This document shows positions 55,713-64,000 of a stretch of DNA of 64,000 bases, one piece after another (within the stretch, counting starts at the first letter, position 1; each line of letters opens with the position of its first letter). The notes under the pieces were generated by a model that saw only the letters and a program-made list of their open reading frames with translations, did not search any database and was not told the DNA's origin. The stretch is taken from NCBI RefSeq assembly GCF_021412625.1, contig NZ_JAKCFI010000001.1, positions 558,001 to 622,000 of the forward strand. Direction: 5' to 3'. This stretch comes from Myxococcus stipitatus. GTDB lineage: Bacteria > Myxococcota > Myxococcia > Myxococcales > Myxococcaceae. The translations under genes were made by a program, and so were the position numbers.

Positions 55713-57890
55713 ATGAAGAAGACGCTCCTCCTCCTGTCGCTCGTGGCGGCCCCGGCCCTGGCCGGGGAAGGCAAGTGGACCCCCCAGCAGGTCCTCGAAC
55801 TGGACCCGGCGTGGCTTCGCGCCCAGGGCCTCCAGCTGTCCCCCAAGAAGCTATGGGACCCCAAGCGCGGCACGGGCCTGCTGGCGGGCACGGTGAACGT
55901 GGGAGGCTGCTCGGGCGCCTTCATCTCGTCCACGGGCCTGGTCATCACCAACCACCACTGCGCGTTCGGCGTCATCCAGGAGCACAGCTCGCCCCAGCGC
56001 GACCTCATCACCCAGGGCTTCACCGCCGCCGAGCGCAAGGACGAGCTGCCCGGCAAGGGCGCCCGCGTGCAGGTGCCGCGCGCCTTCACGGACGTGACGG
56101 CGCAGGTGCTCGCGGCGGTGCCCGAGGGGGCGGATGACCGCGCGCGGTTCGTGGCCATCGAGCGCAAGCAGAAGGAGCTGGTCGTCGAGTGCGAGAAGCG
56201 CCCGGCCACGCGCTGTCAGGTGGCGACGTTCGACGGCGGGGTGAGCTACACGCTGGTGGACTCGGTGGAGCTGCAGGACGTGCGGCTCGTCTACGCCCCG
56301 CCGCGCGCGGTGGGGGAGTACGGCGGCGAGACGGACAACTGGATGTGGCCGCGCCACACGGGCGACTTCGCCATCCTCCGCGCCTACAGCGCGCCGGATG
56401 GGACGTCCGCGCCGTACAGCGAGAAGAACGTGCCCTACAAGGCGGAGTTCTTCTTCCCGCTGGCCACCGAGGGCGTGAAGCCCGGGGACTTCGTGATGGT
56501 GCTGGGCTATCCGGGCCGCACCTACCGCACGCTGCTGGCGGAGGAGATGGCCATGCGCCAGGCGCGCTACTACCCCCGCGTGCGGGACGTGTACGGCGAG
56601 GCCATCCGCATCCTGGAGGAGGAGGGCGACAAGGACGCGGCGGGGAAGATCGCCGTGGCCTCCACGCTCAAGGGGCTGCACAACGTCTACAAGAACGCGG
56701 GGGGCCAGCTGGCGGGCCTCAAGCGGGGCCACATCGTGGAGAAGCAGCACGCGGCGGAGGCGCAGGTGGAGGCCTGGGCCCGCAGGGCCGGCGCGAAGTG
56801 GGCGCCCGCCCTGGCGGCGCGCGAGGCGCTGCTGGCCGAGCAGCAGTCCATCACCCAGGTGTTCGAGCGGGAGTTCCTGCTCAACGCGTCCTCGCGCCTG
56901 GCCCGGGGCCCGGCGATGGCCAGCACCCTGGGGCGGCTCGCGGCCGAGCGCGTGAAGCCCGACCTGGAGCGCCGCCCCGACTACATGGACCGCGAGCTGG
57001 CGCGCCTCAAGGACAAGCTGGAGCGCGAGCAGAAGAACCTGTTCCTCCCCGTGGAGAAGAAGCTGCTGACGGCCTTCGTCAGGCGCGCGCAGGCGCTGGG
57101 CGCGGGCGAGCGCATCGCCGCGGTGGACAAGCACTTCGGCGGCGCGTTCGACGCGAAGGCGGTGGCCGCGAAGGTGGACGCGATGTACGCGGGCACGAAG
57201 GTGCTGGACCTGGGCGAGCGGATGAAGATGTTCGGCGAGTCGCTCGCGCAGCTCGAGGCGCGCAAGGATCCGCTGCTCGCGTTCGGCCTGGACCTGGCGA
57301 AGGAGTTGTCGGCGATGGACGAGCTGGGTGACCGGCGCCTGGGCGCCGCGCTGCGGCTGCGGCCCGAGTGGCGCAAGGCGGTGATGGCGCACGCGGGCAA
57401 GCCGGTGGCTCCGGACGCCAACGGGACGCTGCGGGTGACGTTCGCCAAGGTGCAGGGGTATGCGCCGCGTGACGGCCTTCTCGCCACGCCGCAGACGACG
57501 CTGTCGGGCGTCGTCGAGAAGCACACGGGGGAGGAGCCCTTCGTGGTGCCCGAGCGCGTGATGGCGGTGGCGGAGGCCAGGCGCTACGGCCCCTGGGTGG
57601 ACAAGAAGCTCGGGGACGTGCCGGTGAACTTCCTGGCGGACGCGGACACGACGGGGGGCAACTCCGGGAGCCCGACGGTGAATGGCCGGGGCCAGCTGGT
57701 GGGCGTCAACTTCGACCGCGTCTGGGAGAACGTGGCCAACGATTTCGGCTACAACCCGGAGGTGGCCCGCAACGTCAACGTGGACGTGCGGTATGTCTTG
57801 TGGATGCTGGACCAGGTGGAGAACGCGGACGCGCTGCTCAGGGAGCTGGGCGTGCGCAAGGGCCCGCCGGTGGCGGGGGAGACGCGCTGA
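55713..57890 (+). CDS. S46-family dipeptidyl-peptidase, predicted Asp/Glu-specific (DPP11-like)
   Basis: A 725-residue exported protease (signal peptide M-K-K-T-L-L-L-L, cleavage near A-L-A-G). Family S46 cuts dipeptides from peptide N-termini. The catalytic His82 is in T-N-H-H-C-A-F-G, the Asp region is E-T-D-N-W-M-W-P-R-H-T-G-D-F, and Ser651 is in G-G-N-S-G-S-P. Eighteen residues past the Ser is Arg669 (N-F-D-R-V-W-E); as recalled for Porphyromonas DPP11, an Arg here selects Asp/Glu at P1, while DPP7 has Gly. It shares a 1-bp overlap with the next gene. It would help feed on peptides from digested prey. Confidence 0.92.
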   Translation: MKKTLLLLSLVAAPALAGEGKWTPQQVLELDPAWLRAQGLQLSPKKLWDPKRGTGLLAGTVNVGGCSGAFISSTGLVITNHHCAFGVIQEHSSPQRDLITQGFTAAERKDELPGKGARVQVPRAFTDVTAQVLAAVPEGADDRARFVAIERKQKELVVECEKRPATRCQVATFDGGVSYTLVDSVELQDVRLVYAPPRAVGEYGGETDNWMWPRHTGDFAILRAYSAPDGTSAPYSEKNVPYKAEFFFPLATEGVKPGDFVMVLGYPGRTYRTLLAEEMAMRQARYYPRVRDVYGEAIRILEEEGDKDAAGKIAVASTLKGLHNVYKNAGGQLAGLKRGHIVEKQHAAEAQVEAWARRAGAKWAPALAAREALLAEQQSITQVFEREFLLNASSRLARGPAMASTLGRLAAERVKPDLERRPDYMDRELARLKDKLEREQKNLFLPVEKKLLTAFVRRAQALGAGERIAAVDKHFGGAFDAKAVAAKVDAMYAGTKVLDLGERMKMFGESLAQLEARKDPLLAFGLDLAKELSAMDELGDRRLGAALRLRPEWRKAVMAHAGKPVAPDANGTLRVTFAKVQGYAPRDGLLATPQTTLSGVVEKHTGEEPFVVPERVMAVAEARRYGPWVDKKLGDVPVNFLADADTTGGNSGSPTVNGRGQLVGVNFDRVWENVANDFGYNPEVARNVNVDVRYVLWMLDQVENADALLRELGVRKGPPVAGETR

Positions 57891-58549
57891 TGACGGACCC
57901 GGGGGACACCACTCCACCTCTTCCGACCTTCCGGCCGGAAGAGCAGGTGTGCGGCAACTGCAAGTTGTGGAGTCCGCACTCGGTGGACGAGCGGCGGGGC
58001 TGGGTCGGTCCGTGCCGGCTCCAGGCCTCGCGTGGGCTGTTCCCCCCGTCCGCGCCTGTCTGCGACAAGTACGCGCCCCGGGGCTCGGCCGCGCCCCCGC
58101 CGGCGAAGGCACCCACCCGCGAGCGGAGCGTGAGGAGCGTGGCGCCGGTGGTCGTCCGGCGTCGGGTGGACCCCAACGAAGTGGTGGACCTGGAAGGGCT
58201 GAACATGACGCGTGAAGAGCTGATGGACATCTTCCGGGAGGCGTCCGGTTTGACCGATGCGCCGCCGCTGGCGGGCAAGTGGGAGGGCGGCACCGTGCGC
58301 CTCGTCCCCGGCAACGCGGAGCTGCAGGCGAAGGACCTTCCCATCGACAACCTGTTCCACAAGGTGGTCATGGTGCGCGACAGGCTGCGCGTGCTCGAGC
58401 AGAAGCTCAACGCCCACCCGAAGCTCACCGACGCGGAGAAGGTGGAGATGCAGAGCTACATCACCCGCGTCTACGGCTCGCTCACCAGCTTCAACCTCCT
58501 GTTCAAGGAGAAGGGCGACCAGTTCGTCGGCTCCAAGGGCGACGAGTAG
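57890..58549 (+). CDS. Cys-cluster protein with coiled-coil C-terminus, unknown function
   Basis: A 219-residue cytoplasmic protein. Residues 20-62 hold C-G-N-C-K-L-W, G-P-C-R-L and V-C-D-K-Y-A-P, a four-Cys metal-site pattern like small iron- or zinc-binding domains. A Pro/Arg linker follows, then a helical region (about 95-210) with M-T-R-E-E-L-M-D-I-F-R-E-A and V-V-M-V-R-D-R-L-R-V-L-E-Q-K-L. Family not named with confidence. ATG overlaps the S46 stop (ATGA), so the two are co-translated. Confidence 0.7.
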   Translation: MTDPGDTTPPLPTFRPEEQVCGNCKLWSPHSVDERRGWVGPCRLQASRGLFPPSAPVCDKYAPRGSAAPPPAKAPTRERSVRSVAPVVVRRRVDPNEVVDLEGLNMTREELMDIFREASGLTDAPPLAGKWEGGTVRLVPGNAELQAKDLPIDNLFHKVVMVRDRLRVLEQKLNAHPKLTDAEKVEMQSYITRVYGSLTSFNLLFKEKGDQFVGSKGDE

Positions 58550-58575
58550 GGCCGCGGCGTCCGCGCGCGGGACGT

Positions 58576-58598
58576 GGGGGATGCGATGGGCATCCCCC
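58576..58598. terminator. hairpin between convergent genes
   Basis: Perfect 9-bp arms GGGGGATGC (58576-58584) and GCATCCCCC (58590-58598) with a 5-nt loop, 27 bp past the stop of the Cys-cluster gene. It would also serve the opposing transglycosylase gene. Confidence 0.7.
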
Positions 58599-58691
58599 GC
58601 GAGCGCGTGTTCGGGAGCGCGGACCTGCCCCGCCTCCGCGTCGAGCCGGCACGAAACAGTGGGGTGCCGCCGCGCGGGGCCTGGACGCGCC

Positions 58692-59618
58692 TTACGCGGG
58701 CAGAGAACCCTGGCCGGTGGCGAGCGTGTTGGCGAAGCCCTTCACCTTCTGCACGTAGGTGGCGTCACCGGTGCCGGCGGGAATCGCGTTCGGGTTGCTG
58801 CGGTCCACGCCATTGGGGCCGGAGTTGTACGCGCGCAGCGCGAGGTCCCAGCTGCCGAACTGCGCCTTCATGTCCTTCATGTAGCAGGCGCCCGCGAGGA
58901 TGTTCGTCGCCGGGTCGGAGAGATCCTTGCCCTGGAGCTCGGGGTGCTTCGCCTGGAGCTCCTTGAAGGTGTTGGGGTTGACCTGCATCAGGCCGGTGTC
59001 CGTCAGGCCGTTGCCGCCGTTGGTGGAGACGGCCGCCAGGTTGCCTCGCGACTCCTGCCAGATCTGCGCGGCGAGCATCGACGCGGGAACACCCGTCTTC
59101 GCGGCGGCGGACTCGATGGCGGAGCGGAACTTCTCCAGGCCCGCGGGCAGGTTGCCGCCGAGCTTCGCGTCGCCGGAGATGCCCGGCGCGGACGGCGAGG
59201 TCGGCGCGGCGACGGAGGGCGAGGTCGGCGCCGACGCGGTCGGGGTGGGGTTGAGGTTCACGGGCGGACGCGCCGTGGAGGCGGCGGGTGAGAAGCCGCT
59301 GGTTCCAAAGGACGTGGGTGACGCGGCCTGCCCACCCGGCGCGCAGCGGGCGCCCTGCGCGCCACCGCTCGCGGCGAGCTGGGACATCATCTGCACCAGC
59401 GAGTTCATCACCGACAGCGTGCCCTCCAGCAGCTTGCCCAGCGACGCCGCGCGGCCACCGCCCAGGTCGAAGCCATCCTGGAGCGCGGACATGCCGCGCT
59501 GCTGCCTGGCGCCCGCCATCGGCTTGAGGCTGGTGGCATCGGCGGTGCCCTGGAGCGACGGGGTGGGGGAGCGGGCGACGGAGGACCGGGTGGCGCTGGA
59601 GAGAGGGGCGAGGCTCAT
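58692..59618 (-). CDS. SLT-type lytic transglycosylase without Sec signal peptide
   Basis: A 308-residue protein whose last 150 residues are a lysozyme-like SLT domain: A-A-Q-I-W-Q-E-S-R-G-N with catalytic Glu189, then G-L-M-Q-V-N-P-N-T-F, then L-A-L-R-A-Y-N-S-G-P. It cuts peptidoglycan glycan strands. The first 155 residues are Ser/Ala/Pro/Thr-rich and disordered, and the start M-S-L-A-P-L-S-S-A-T lacks a hydrophobic signal. A single Cys lies at 92. A non-Sec route, lysis or a T3SS route is possible. A 205-bp gap separates it from the sigma-factor gene. Confidence 0.85.
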   Translation of the reverse strand: MSLAPLSSATRSSVARSPTPSLQGTADATSLKPMAGARQQRGMSALQDGFDLGGGRAASLGKLLEGTLSVMNSLVQMMSQLAASGGAQGARCAPGGQAASPTSFGTSGFSPAASTARPPVNLNPTPTASAPTSPSVAAPTSPSAPGISGDAKLGGNLPAGLEKFRSAIESAAAKTGVPASMLAAQIWQESRGNLAAVSTNGGNGLTDTGLMQVNPNTFKELQAKHPELQGKDLSDPATNILAGACYMKDMKAQFGSWDLALRAYNSGPNGVDRSNPNAIPAGTGDATYVQKVKGFANTLATGQGSLPA

Positions 59619-59823
59619 GGCGGACTCCTGGGGGAAGCGGAGAGAGTGTTGCGACGCTTCCCCCTAGAGCATCCGGTGTGCCACCGCGTGTGCAGCGCCA
59701 CCTCGACGCCAACCCCTCGATTTCCCAGGCCCGTGTGGAGCCCCTCGGGCGCTTCAGGGGCTCAGGCCCTGATGTCTGCCGTCATCAGTCGATGTTCCCC
59801 GTCATCAGGCTTGGTCGAGGCGT

Positions 59824-60375
59824 TCACGCGGGGCTCGGCTCCTCCGCGTGGGGCGCGAGGTCCTCGGGCTGGTGGCCGCGCTCCGCCATGAGTCCGAAGG
59901 TGCGCTGCCGGGCGCGGTGGAGCGTGCTCTTCACGGTGCCTTCGGGAATCTGGAGGAGTCGAGCGATCTCCGGGTAGCTCAGGCCGCGCATCTCGCGCAG
60001 ATAGAGCACCTGGCGCTGCTGCTCGTTGATGCTCTCCATGGCGGACGTGAAGTGGCGCTTCATCTCCGCGCCCATTGCCTGGGCCTCGGGCGTCACGGGC
60101 TCCGAGGGCTCGTGGGCGAGCCGCTCGCGGCGCTTGCGCGCGCGCAGCCAGTTGATGCTGCTGTTGACCATGACGCGGTGGAGCCAGGTGCTCCACGCCG
60201 CGCGTCCGCCATAGCCAGGGGACCGCCACGCCAGCCGTGTGAAGACGTCCTGCACCACGTCCTCCGCGTCGTCGGAGTCACCGACGATGCGTCGGGCGAT
60301 GGCCAGCGCGCGGGCGCGATGCTCGTTGTAGAGCTGGGTGAGGGGAGGCAGGTCGACGACGGCGGCGTGAATCAC
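59824..60375 (-). CDS. ECF-type RNA polymerase sigma factor
   Basis: A 183-residue sigma-70-family factor. Region 2 (about 15-75) contains D-S-D-D-A-E-D-V-V-Q-D-V-F-T-R-L and W-L-H-R-V-M-V-N-S-S-I-N-W; region 4 (about 115-165) contains M-R-G-L-S-Y-P-E-I-A-R-L-L-Q-I-P-E-G-T-V-K-S-T-L-H-R, here quoted in part. GTG 60375 follows a GGAG site and gives the normal ECF N-terminus. The open frame runs much further upstream but overlaps an antisense transposase remnant. No anti-sigma gene is next to it. Confidence 0.9.
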   Translation of the reverse strand: MIHAAVVDLPPLTQLYNEHRARALAIARRIVGDSDDAEDVVQDVFTRLAWRSPGYGGRAAWSTWLHRVMVNSSINWLRARKRRERLAHEPSEPVTPEAQAMGAEMKRHFTSAMESINEQQRQVLYLREMRGLSYPEIARLLQIPEGTVKSTLHRARQRTFGLMAERGHQPEDLAPHAEEPSPA

Positions 60376-60622
60376 GGGTGGGCTCCTGGACACCCCAGAG
60401 AAGGGGACACCCGTTGGAACGAACGATCCGCGAAATCGGTCTATCGCCCCTTCGGACAGGGAGGGCCGCTCGCCTCTCCTCGCAGGGCGGCTCGTCCCGA
60501 GCCCAACCGGGGTGGAATGTGCCGTTACCTTTGTCGGTGGGGCTGTCAGGGGAGTCCTTTTCGCGGACACTGACAGCAGGGCTCGATTGAGCCGATCCGG
60601 AGCGCATGATCTGCTCGGGGGG

Positions 60623-60990
60623 ATGACCCGACCGATTACCGAGGACTGACGTCGACGCATTCTCGAGGTGTGCGAGGAGAGCGGCAAGACGTACGAGGAA
60701 TTGGCAGAGCAGTTCCGCGTGGGCCGGGCCACGGTGAATCGGGTCCTCCGGCTGAAGCGTGAAACGGGTGACGTGCAGCCCCGGCCTCGTGGCGGGGCAT
60801 GCCCAGGCGCGTGTCCGACGAGGAACTGCCTTGGGTGTGCTGGAGCAAGGTCAAGGCACTGCTCCGGAAGTTGGCGGCCCGCACCGTCAGCCCCCTCAAG
60901 GTGGCCGTCCAGCAGGCCGCCGAAGCCGTCACCCAGCGCGATGCCGAGGGCTGGTTCATTCATTGCGGATACTCGGTTCCGTGCGACTGA
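60623..60990 (+). pseudogene. internally deleted IS630-family transposase
   Basis: M-T-R-P-I-T-E-D is followed at once by a TGA (60647-60649), then the helix-turn-helix part in the same frame: L-A-E-Q-F-R-V-G-R-A-T-V-N-R-V-L-R. A frame change near 60798 leads to S-D-E-E-L, then C-W-S-K-V-K-A-L-L-R-K-L-A-A-R-T, which in intact IS630 proteins lies near the C-terminus after the D-x-D...E core. The end is G-W-F-I-H-C-G-Y, the family terminus. The catalytic core is missing, so it is dead. Confidence 0.8.
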
Positions 60991-61000
60991 GCACCGCTGT
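60937..61000 (+). repeat. 64-bp direct repeat, copy 1 (IS630 3' end)
   Basis: Identical over 64 bp to 63655-63718. It covers the last codons of the IS630-type transposase and about 10 bp beyond its stop. Confidence 0.9.
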
Positions 61001-61353
61001 CACACCCTGCCCGAGGCGGGCATTCTCGCTCGCCGAGGGCGGTACACGACGTCCACCCGCTCGAAGAACTCCTCCGCATGCCATGGAGTCAGGGCTTCAC
61101 GAACCTGCGAGGTCAACTCCACGAGGGACGTCTGCGCATGCATGTCGCTCGAGCGTTGTTGGCGTCACGCCCAGCCGTCATGGACGCATCACCCCGTACT
61201 TGGCGCTCGCCCGCGAGCTTCAGTGTCGAGCGCGGTGGGCGATACGGAAGGACCGCGATGCCATGTGGTACGAACGGGTATGTTGTGTGGCTGTTGCAAT
61301 TTGATGGGTTTTTCTGCCGCCCCTCGCGCACGGCACCGTCCAGCTGGATGGGG
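61001..61353. other. non-coding or degraded stretch before the S41 gene
   Basis: No gene I can support. Several short overlapping frames exist. The stretch is less GC-rich toward its end (around 61265-61320) than the rest of the window, which fits foreign or decayed DNA linked to the adjoining IS remnant. Confidence 0.5.
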
Positions 61354-61371
61354 CTACGACGTTTGTCGTAG
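61354..61371. promoter_or_regulatory. palindrome 46 bp upstream of the S41 peptidase gene
   Basis: CTACGAC-GTTT-GTCGTAG, perfect 7-bp arms with a 4-bp centre, in the promoter region of the S41 gene. The TAC...GTA form recalls BlaI/MecI-type operators (TACA-n-TGTA), but the core differs, so only a dimeric repressor site is suggested. Confidence 0.55.
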
Positions 61372-61416
61372 TCTGCGCATGGCTCTGCGCGAAACCCATC
61401 TCGAGGTCATCACGAC

Positions 61417-63630
61417 ATGTGCTCCCGGCCGCCTATCGTCTTTCTCCGCCCCCTTGCCCTCGCCCTCCAGCGTTCATTCTTCCTGGGCGTCGCATGTCTG
61501 ACCCTCGTGGGGGCGACGGCTGCCCGTGGCGCGGTCTCCTCCGAGCCGGATGGCTTCTGCGACCGCGTGGCGCCTGGCGGTGCTGGCGCGACCCCCGGTG
61601 CGCTGGCCTTGTCGTCGGCACATGCCTCGATGCGGTTCTTCGGGGTGGGAAGCGGCTATCGGGAGTTGGACCAGGCCCTGGTCGACGCTCTCGAGGGTGA
61701 CCCGGTGGACTGGGCCGGGGCGGCGACGAAGTACGCGGAAGCGCTGGTGCCGGTCTGCGCGCTGGAGGTCTCGTCACGGCCGCTGCTCCCTGCCCGGGTA
61801 GAGAGGCTCGGACCGCTCGCCCTCATCCGGCCTGGAACCGGGGCGCTCCACCTCCCTCCTGGGGTTCGAGGCGTGCTGGTGGACCTCCGCGGGTTGCCCG
61901 AGGACCCCGCCCTGGCACAAGGCCTGGAGAAGGTCATCGCCGTCTCCAGCGCCACTCCCGTTCCTCGCGTCTCGCGACGGGTCCGGACGCACAAGGGAAT
62001 GGTGGACGAGTACACCCCCTACAACTACTTCGAGAACCGCACCGAGCAGCTCTCCGTCCCGTCCTACCCCGCCGAGGGTCCTCGGGACCTCCCAATGCTC
62101 CTGCTCACCGGGCCTCGCATGGCTCCCACGGCGGCGCGCTTCGCCTTGGACCTGCGCATGGCTCGACGCGCCTGGCTCGTGGGGGAGGCTGTCCACGTGA
62201 GCGTAGCGGAGTCCAGGTGGATGCCCGTCGGAACGCGCGGACTCGTGTTCCGCACGGAGCAGCTCGAGGACTCCGAGGGGGTCCTGCCGGACGTGATTCC
62301 CGCGGATCTGGAGCTCGGGCTGTCCCTGCGTCCGGCGGAGTCCCAGCGGCTCACCCAGCTTGGTGTGCCTCCTCCGGTCGCCCGCACGCTTGCCGTCACG
62401 CGTCCGGCCATGCTGCCGAGGACTCCGCACTCCGAGCCGCTGCCTCCCGTCGGTGCATCGCCTGGAATCGCGCGTGCCAACCTCCTCATCGTCCACGGCG
62501 CCCTGAAGCGATTCTTCCCCTATCTCCACATCGTGGGGGACGTCCTGGACGAGCGCCTGCTCGCGCTCCTCGCGGCGGTCGACGAGGCCCCCGTGGACCG
62601 CGCGCGCGTGGGCCTGCTGCTCCGGTACCTGGGGGTGGCCATCCAGGACGGTCACGTCCGGGTCTCCATCTTGGGGGGCACCGCCGGCCCCGGCGTGTTC
62701 CCGGTCGTCATCGCCGAGGTGGCGGGTGAGCCCGTCGTCCGGCGCTCGCTGACGCCGGGGGTCGAACCGGGGGACACCCTCGTGTCCATCGACGGCCGCC
62801 CCGCGACCGAATGGATGGCGGAGGAGATGGCCCAGTTCTCGGCCGCCACGCCGGGCTATCGGTTCATCCGTGGCGTTGAGCGCCTGCGGGCCATGCGAGG
62901 GCCGATGTCGCTGGGATTGCGAGCCGCCGATGGCACCACGCGCACGGTGCAGGTACTCCCGCAGCCGCCTCAGCGAATGGACGAACTGGGCACGCCCCCC
63001 TCGATGCGCCGGGCCGGCTGGCTCGCGGACCTGGGGGCTCCGGCCCTCTACTACATCAACCTGACCTACCAGGTGCTTCCCACGCTCGAGGACTTCAGGA
63101 GCGCGCTCACCGAGGCGGAAGAGGCCAGCGGGCTCGTGCTGGACATGCGGGGCTACCCTGGGAACTTCGATGCCACGGAGATCATCCAGCGTCTCAATCC
63201 CGCGACGACCTGGTCACCCATCTTCCGCACCTCGGTGTCGCGAGGGCTCGAGGCGCGCGACGTGGATGAGCTCCAGTTCGTTTCTCCGCCCTTGTCCGCG
63301 CCCTCCTTCCACGGCCCCATCGTCCTGCTCGTGGGTCCCGCGACGCTCTCCTCCGCGGAGAACCTCTCCATGTACCTGGTGGGCGCCGACCGCGTGACGG
63401 TCCTGGGCCGTCAGAGCGCGGGCACCAATGGAAACATCACGCGCCTGTATCTGCCCGGCTACTTCCTGTTCAGCTTCACCGGGATGGAGGTCCTCTATCC
63501 GGATCGCTCCGCGTTCCATGGCGTGGGCATCGTTCCGGATATCGAGGTCATCCCCACGGCGGCGGAGCTGGCGGCCGGAAAGGACCCGGAGCTGCTGCGA
63601 GCCATCCAGCATCTGCTCCTGAGTCCGTGA
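61417..63630 (+). CDS. exported S41-family (C-terminal processing) peptidase
   Basis: A 737-residue protein with a signal peptide (hydrophobic about 9-35). Residues 40-330 are not recognised. About 340-500 is a helical region plus a PDZ-like stretch (V-E-P-G-D-T-L-V-S-I-D-G-R-P-A). The S41 domain lies at about 545-720: G-L-V-L-D-M-R-G-Y-P-G-N, then the nucleophile block G-P-A-T-L-S-S-A-E-N-L, then G-R-Q-S-A-G-T-N-G-N, then G-V-G-I-V-P-D-I-E-V. Tail-specific type proteases of this class degrade envelope or extracellular proteins. The gene is bracketed by IS630 fragments. Confidence 0.85.
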   Translation: MCSRPPIVFLRPLALALQRSFFLGVACLTLVGATAARGAVSSEPDGFCDRVAPGGAGATPGALALSSAHASMRFFGVGSGYRELDQALVDALEGDPVDWAGAATKYAEALVPVCALEVSSRPLLPARVERLGPLALIRPGTGALHLPPGVRGVLVDLRGLPEDPALAQGLEKVIAVSSATPVPRVSRRVRTHKGMVDEYTPYNYFENRTEQLSVPSYPAEGPRDLPMLLLTGPRMAPTAARFALDLRMARRAWLVGEAVHVSVAESRWMPVGTRGLVFRTEQLEDSEGVLPDVIPADLELGLSLRPAESQRLTQLGVPPPVARTLAVTRPAMLPRTPHSEPLPPVGASPGIARANLLIVHGALKRFFPYLHIVGDVLDERLLALLAAVDEAPVDRARVGLLLRYLGVAIQDGHVRVSILGGTAGPGVFPVVIAEVAGEPVVRRSLTPGVEPGDTLVSIDGRPATEWMAEEMAQFSAATPGYRFIRGVERLRAMRGPMSLGLRAADGTTRTVQVLPQPPQRMDELGTPPSMRRAGWLADLGAPALYYINLTYQVLPTLEDFRSALTEAEEASGLVLDMRGYPGNFDATEIIQRLNPATTWSPIFRTSVSRGLEARDVDELQFVSPPLSAPSFHGPIVLLVGPATLSSAENLSMYLVGADRVTVLGRQSAGTNGNITRLYLPGYFLFSFTGMEVLYPDRSAFHGVGIVPDIEVIPTAAELAAGKDPELLRAIQHLLLSP

Positions 63631-63654
63631 GCCATCCGACAGGGCTCCGGGTCT

Positions 63655-63718
63655 CGCGATGCCGAGGGCTGGTTCATTCATTGCGGATACTCGGTTCCGT
63701 GCGACTGAGCACCGCTGT
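63655..63718 (+). repeat. 64-bp direct repeat, copy 2 (IS630 3' end fragment)
   Basis: Perfect second copy of 60937-61000, 25 bp after the S41 gene. It codes D-A-E-G-W-F-I-H-C-G-Y and a stop, with no other transposase part nearby. Confidence 0.9.
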
Positions 63719-64000
63719 GAGAATTCGCGCCCTGAGGTGTCATCGGCTCCGCTCCGTTCTCGGTCGGGTTTCCTGATGCCGTGCGCCGCATGGTGAGGGA
63801 CGCGCCTTCGCGAGCAGTGTGCGCCGCGTGCTCGTTGGCGCGGGCGAGCGCATCGTCCGTCACATCGTGAATCGTACCCGTGTTGTGGATGCATCCGTAC
63901 CGAGCGCGCGATGGCGCCCGGGCATCGCCGCGTGACAGGCGATTGATTGGCCGGGAAGGCCTGGTGAGCGTTGGCGGTCACGCTTCGGTCACGCCTCCCA
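63719..64000. other. right-edge stretch with no supported gene
   Basis: Short frames on both strands only. No family features, repeats or RNA structure that I can support. It may be the start of further degraded mobile-element DNA. Confidence 0.5.

Noticed and set aside
60376..60963. N-terminal extension of the sigma-factor frame
   Set aside because: It is antisense to the IS630 remnant and lacks family features; GTG 60375 with a GGAG site gives a standard ECF start.

Overview
The window is very GC-rich, dense in genes, and has the protein repertoire of a myxobacterium, most likely Myxococcaceae. The signs are many TPR, FHA and PEGA proteins, a lineage-typical type III secretion (T3SS) cluster, a Rho with a long disordered insert, and many long antisense open frames caused by GC-rich third codon positions. 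The genus is not fixed by what I can see.

Region 1 (1-15615, all + strand) is a T3SS export-apparatus cluster. Its order copies that of flagellar operons: sctL/FliH, sctN/FliI, sctO/FliJ, sctP/FliK, sctQ/FliN, a FliO-like protein, sctR/FliP, sctS/FliQ, sctT/FliR, sctU/FlhB, a stand-alone FlhB C-terminal domain, then two SycD-like TPR chaperones, unknown proteins and a 71-residue helical protein, ending with sctV/FlhA. No secretin, SctD, SctJ, flagellin or hook gene lies in the window; the cluster continues off the left edge. The 71-residue protein resembles needle subunits, which matters because myxobacterial systems of this type have been described as atypical and needle-less.

Region 2 (15.6-30.3 kb) holds a short minisatellite, a tail-anchored double-FHA protein, a TPR lipoprotein, a small beta-barrel-like protein, an RDD membrane protein, a transporter-HEAT-cNMP-binding fusion, a repeat-rich membrane protein, a 5'-nucleotidase-like lipoprotein, a zinc-peptidase/TPR lipoprotein, a SpoIIM-family protein, inorganic pyrophosphatase and a GNAT acetyltransferase.

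Region 3 (30.3-36.1 kb, - strand) is a tightly overlapping operon: zinc-finger membrane protein, DUF4129, DUF4350, MoxR ATPase, DUF58. It lies close to the RDD and SpoIIM genes, which accompany it in other genomes.

Region 4 (36-47.7 kb, - strand) is core machinery: rho with Arg10 and Gln16 tracts, an outer-membrane-barrel/SppA fusion, two PEGA proteins, then parC-parE (topoisomerase IV).

Region 5 (48-60.4 kb) is a mix of secreted and metabolic genes: an MBL hydrolase, a lipocalin-like protein, an SDR protein facing a CGNR-type regulator across a palindromic promoter, a CHRD protein, a two-domain esterase whose second domain has lost its nucleophile, an M50B-like membrane protease, an S46 dipeptidyl-peptidase predicted to be Asp/Glu-specific, a lytic transglycosylase without a signal peptide, and an ECF sigma factor.

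Region 6 (60.4-64 kb) is a scar. An internally deleted IS630-type transposase and a second copy of its last 64 bp bracket an S41 peptidase gene. No rRNA, tRNA or CRISPR array was seen.
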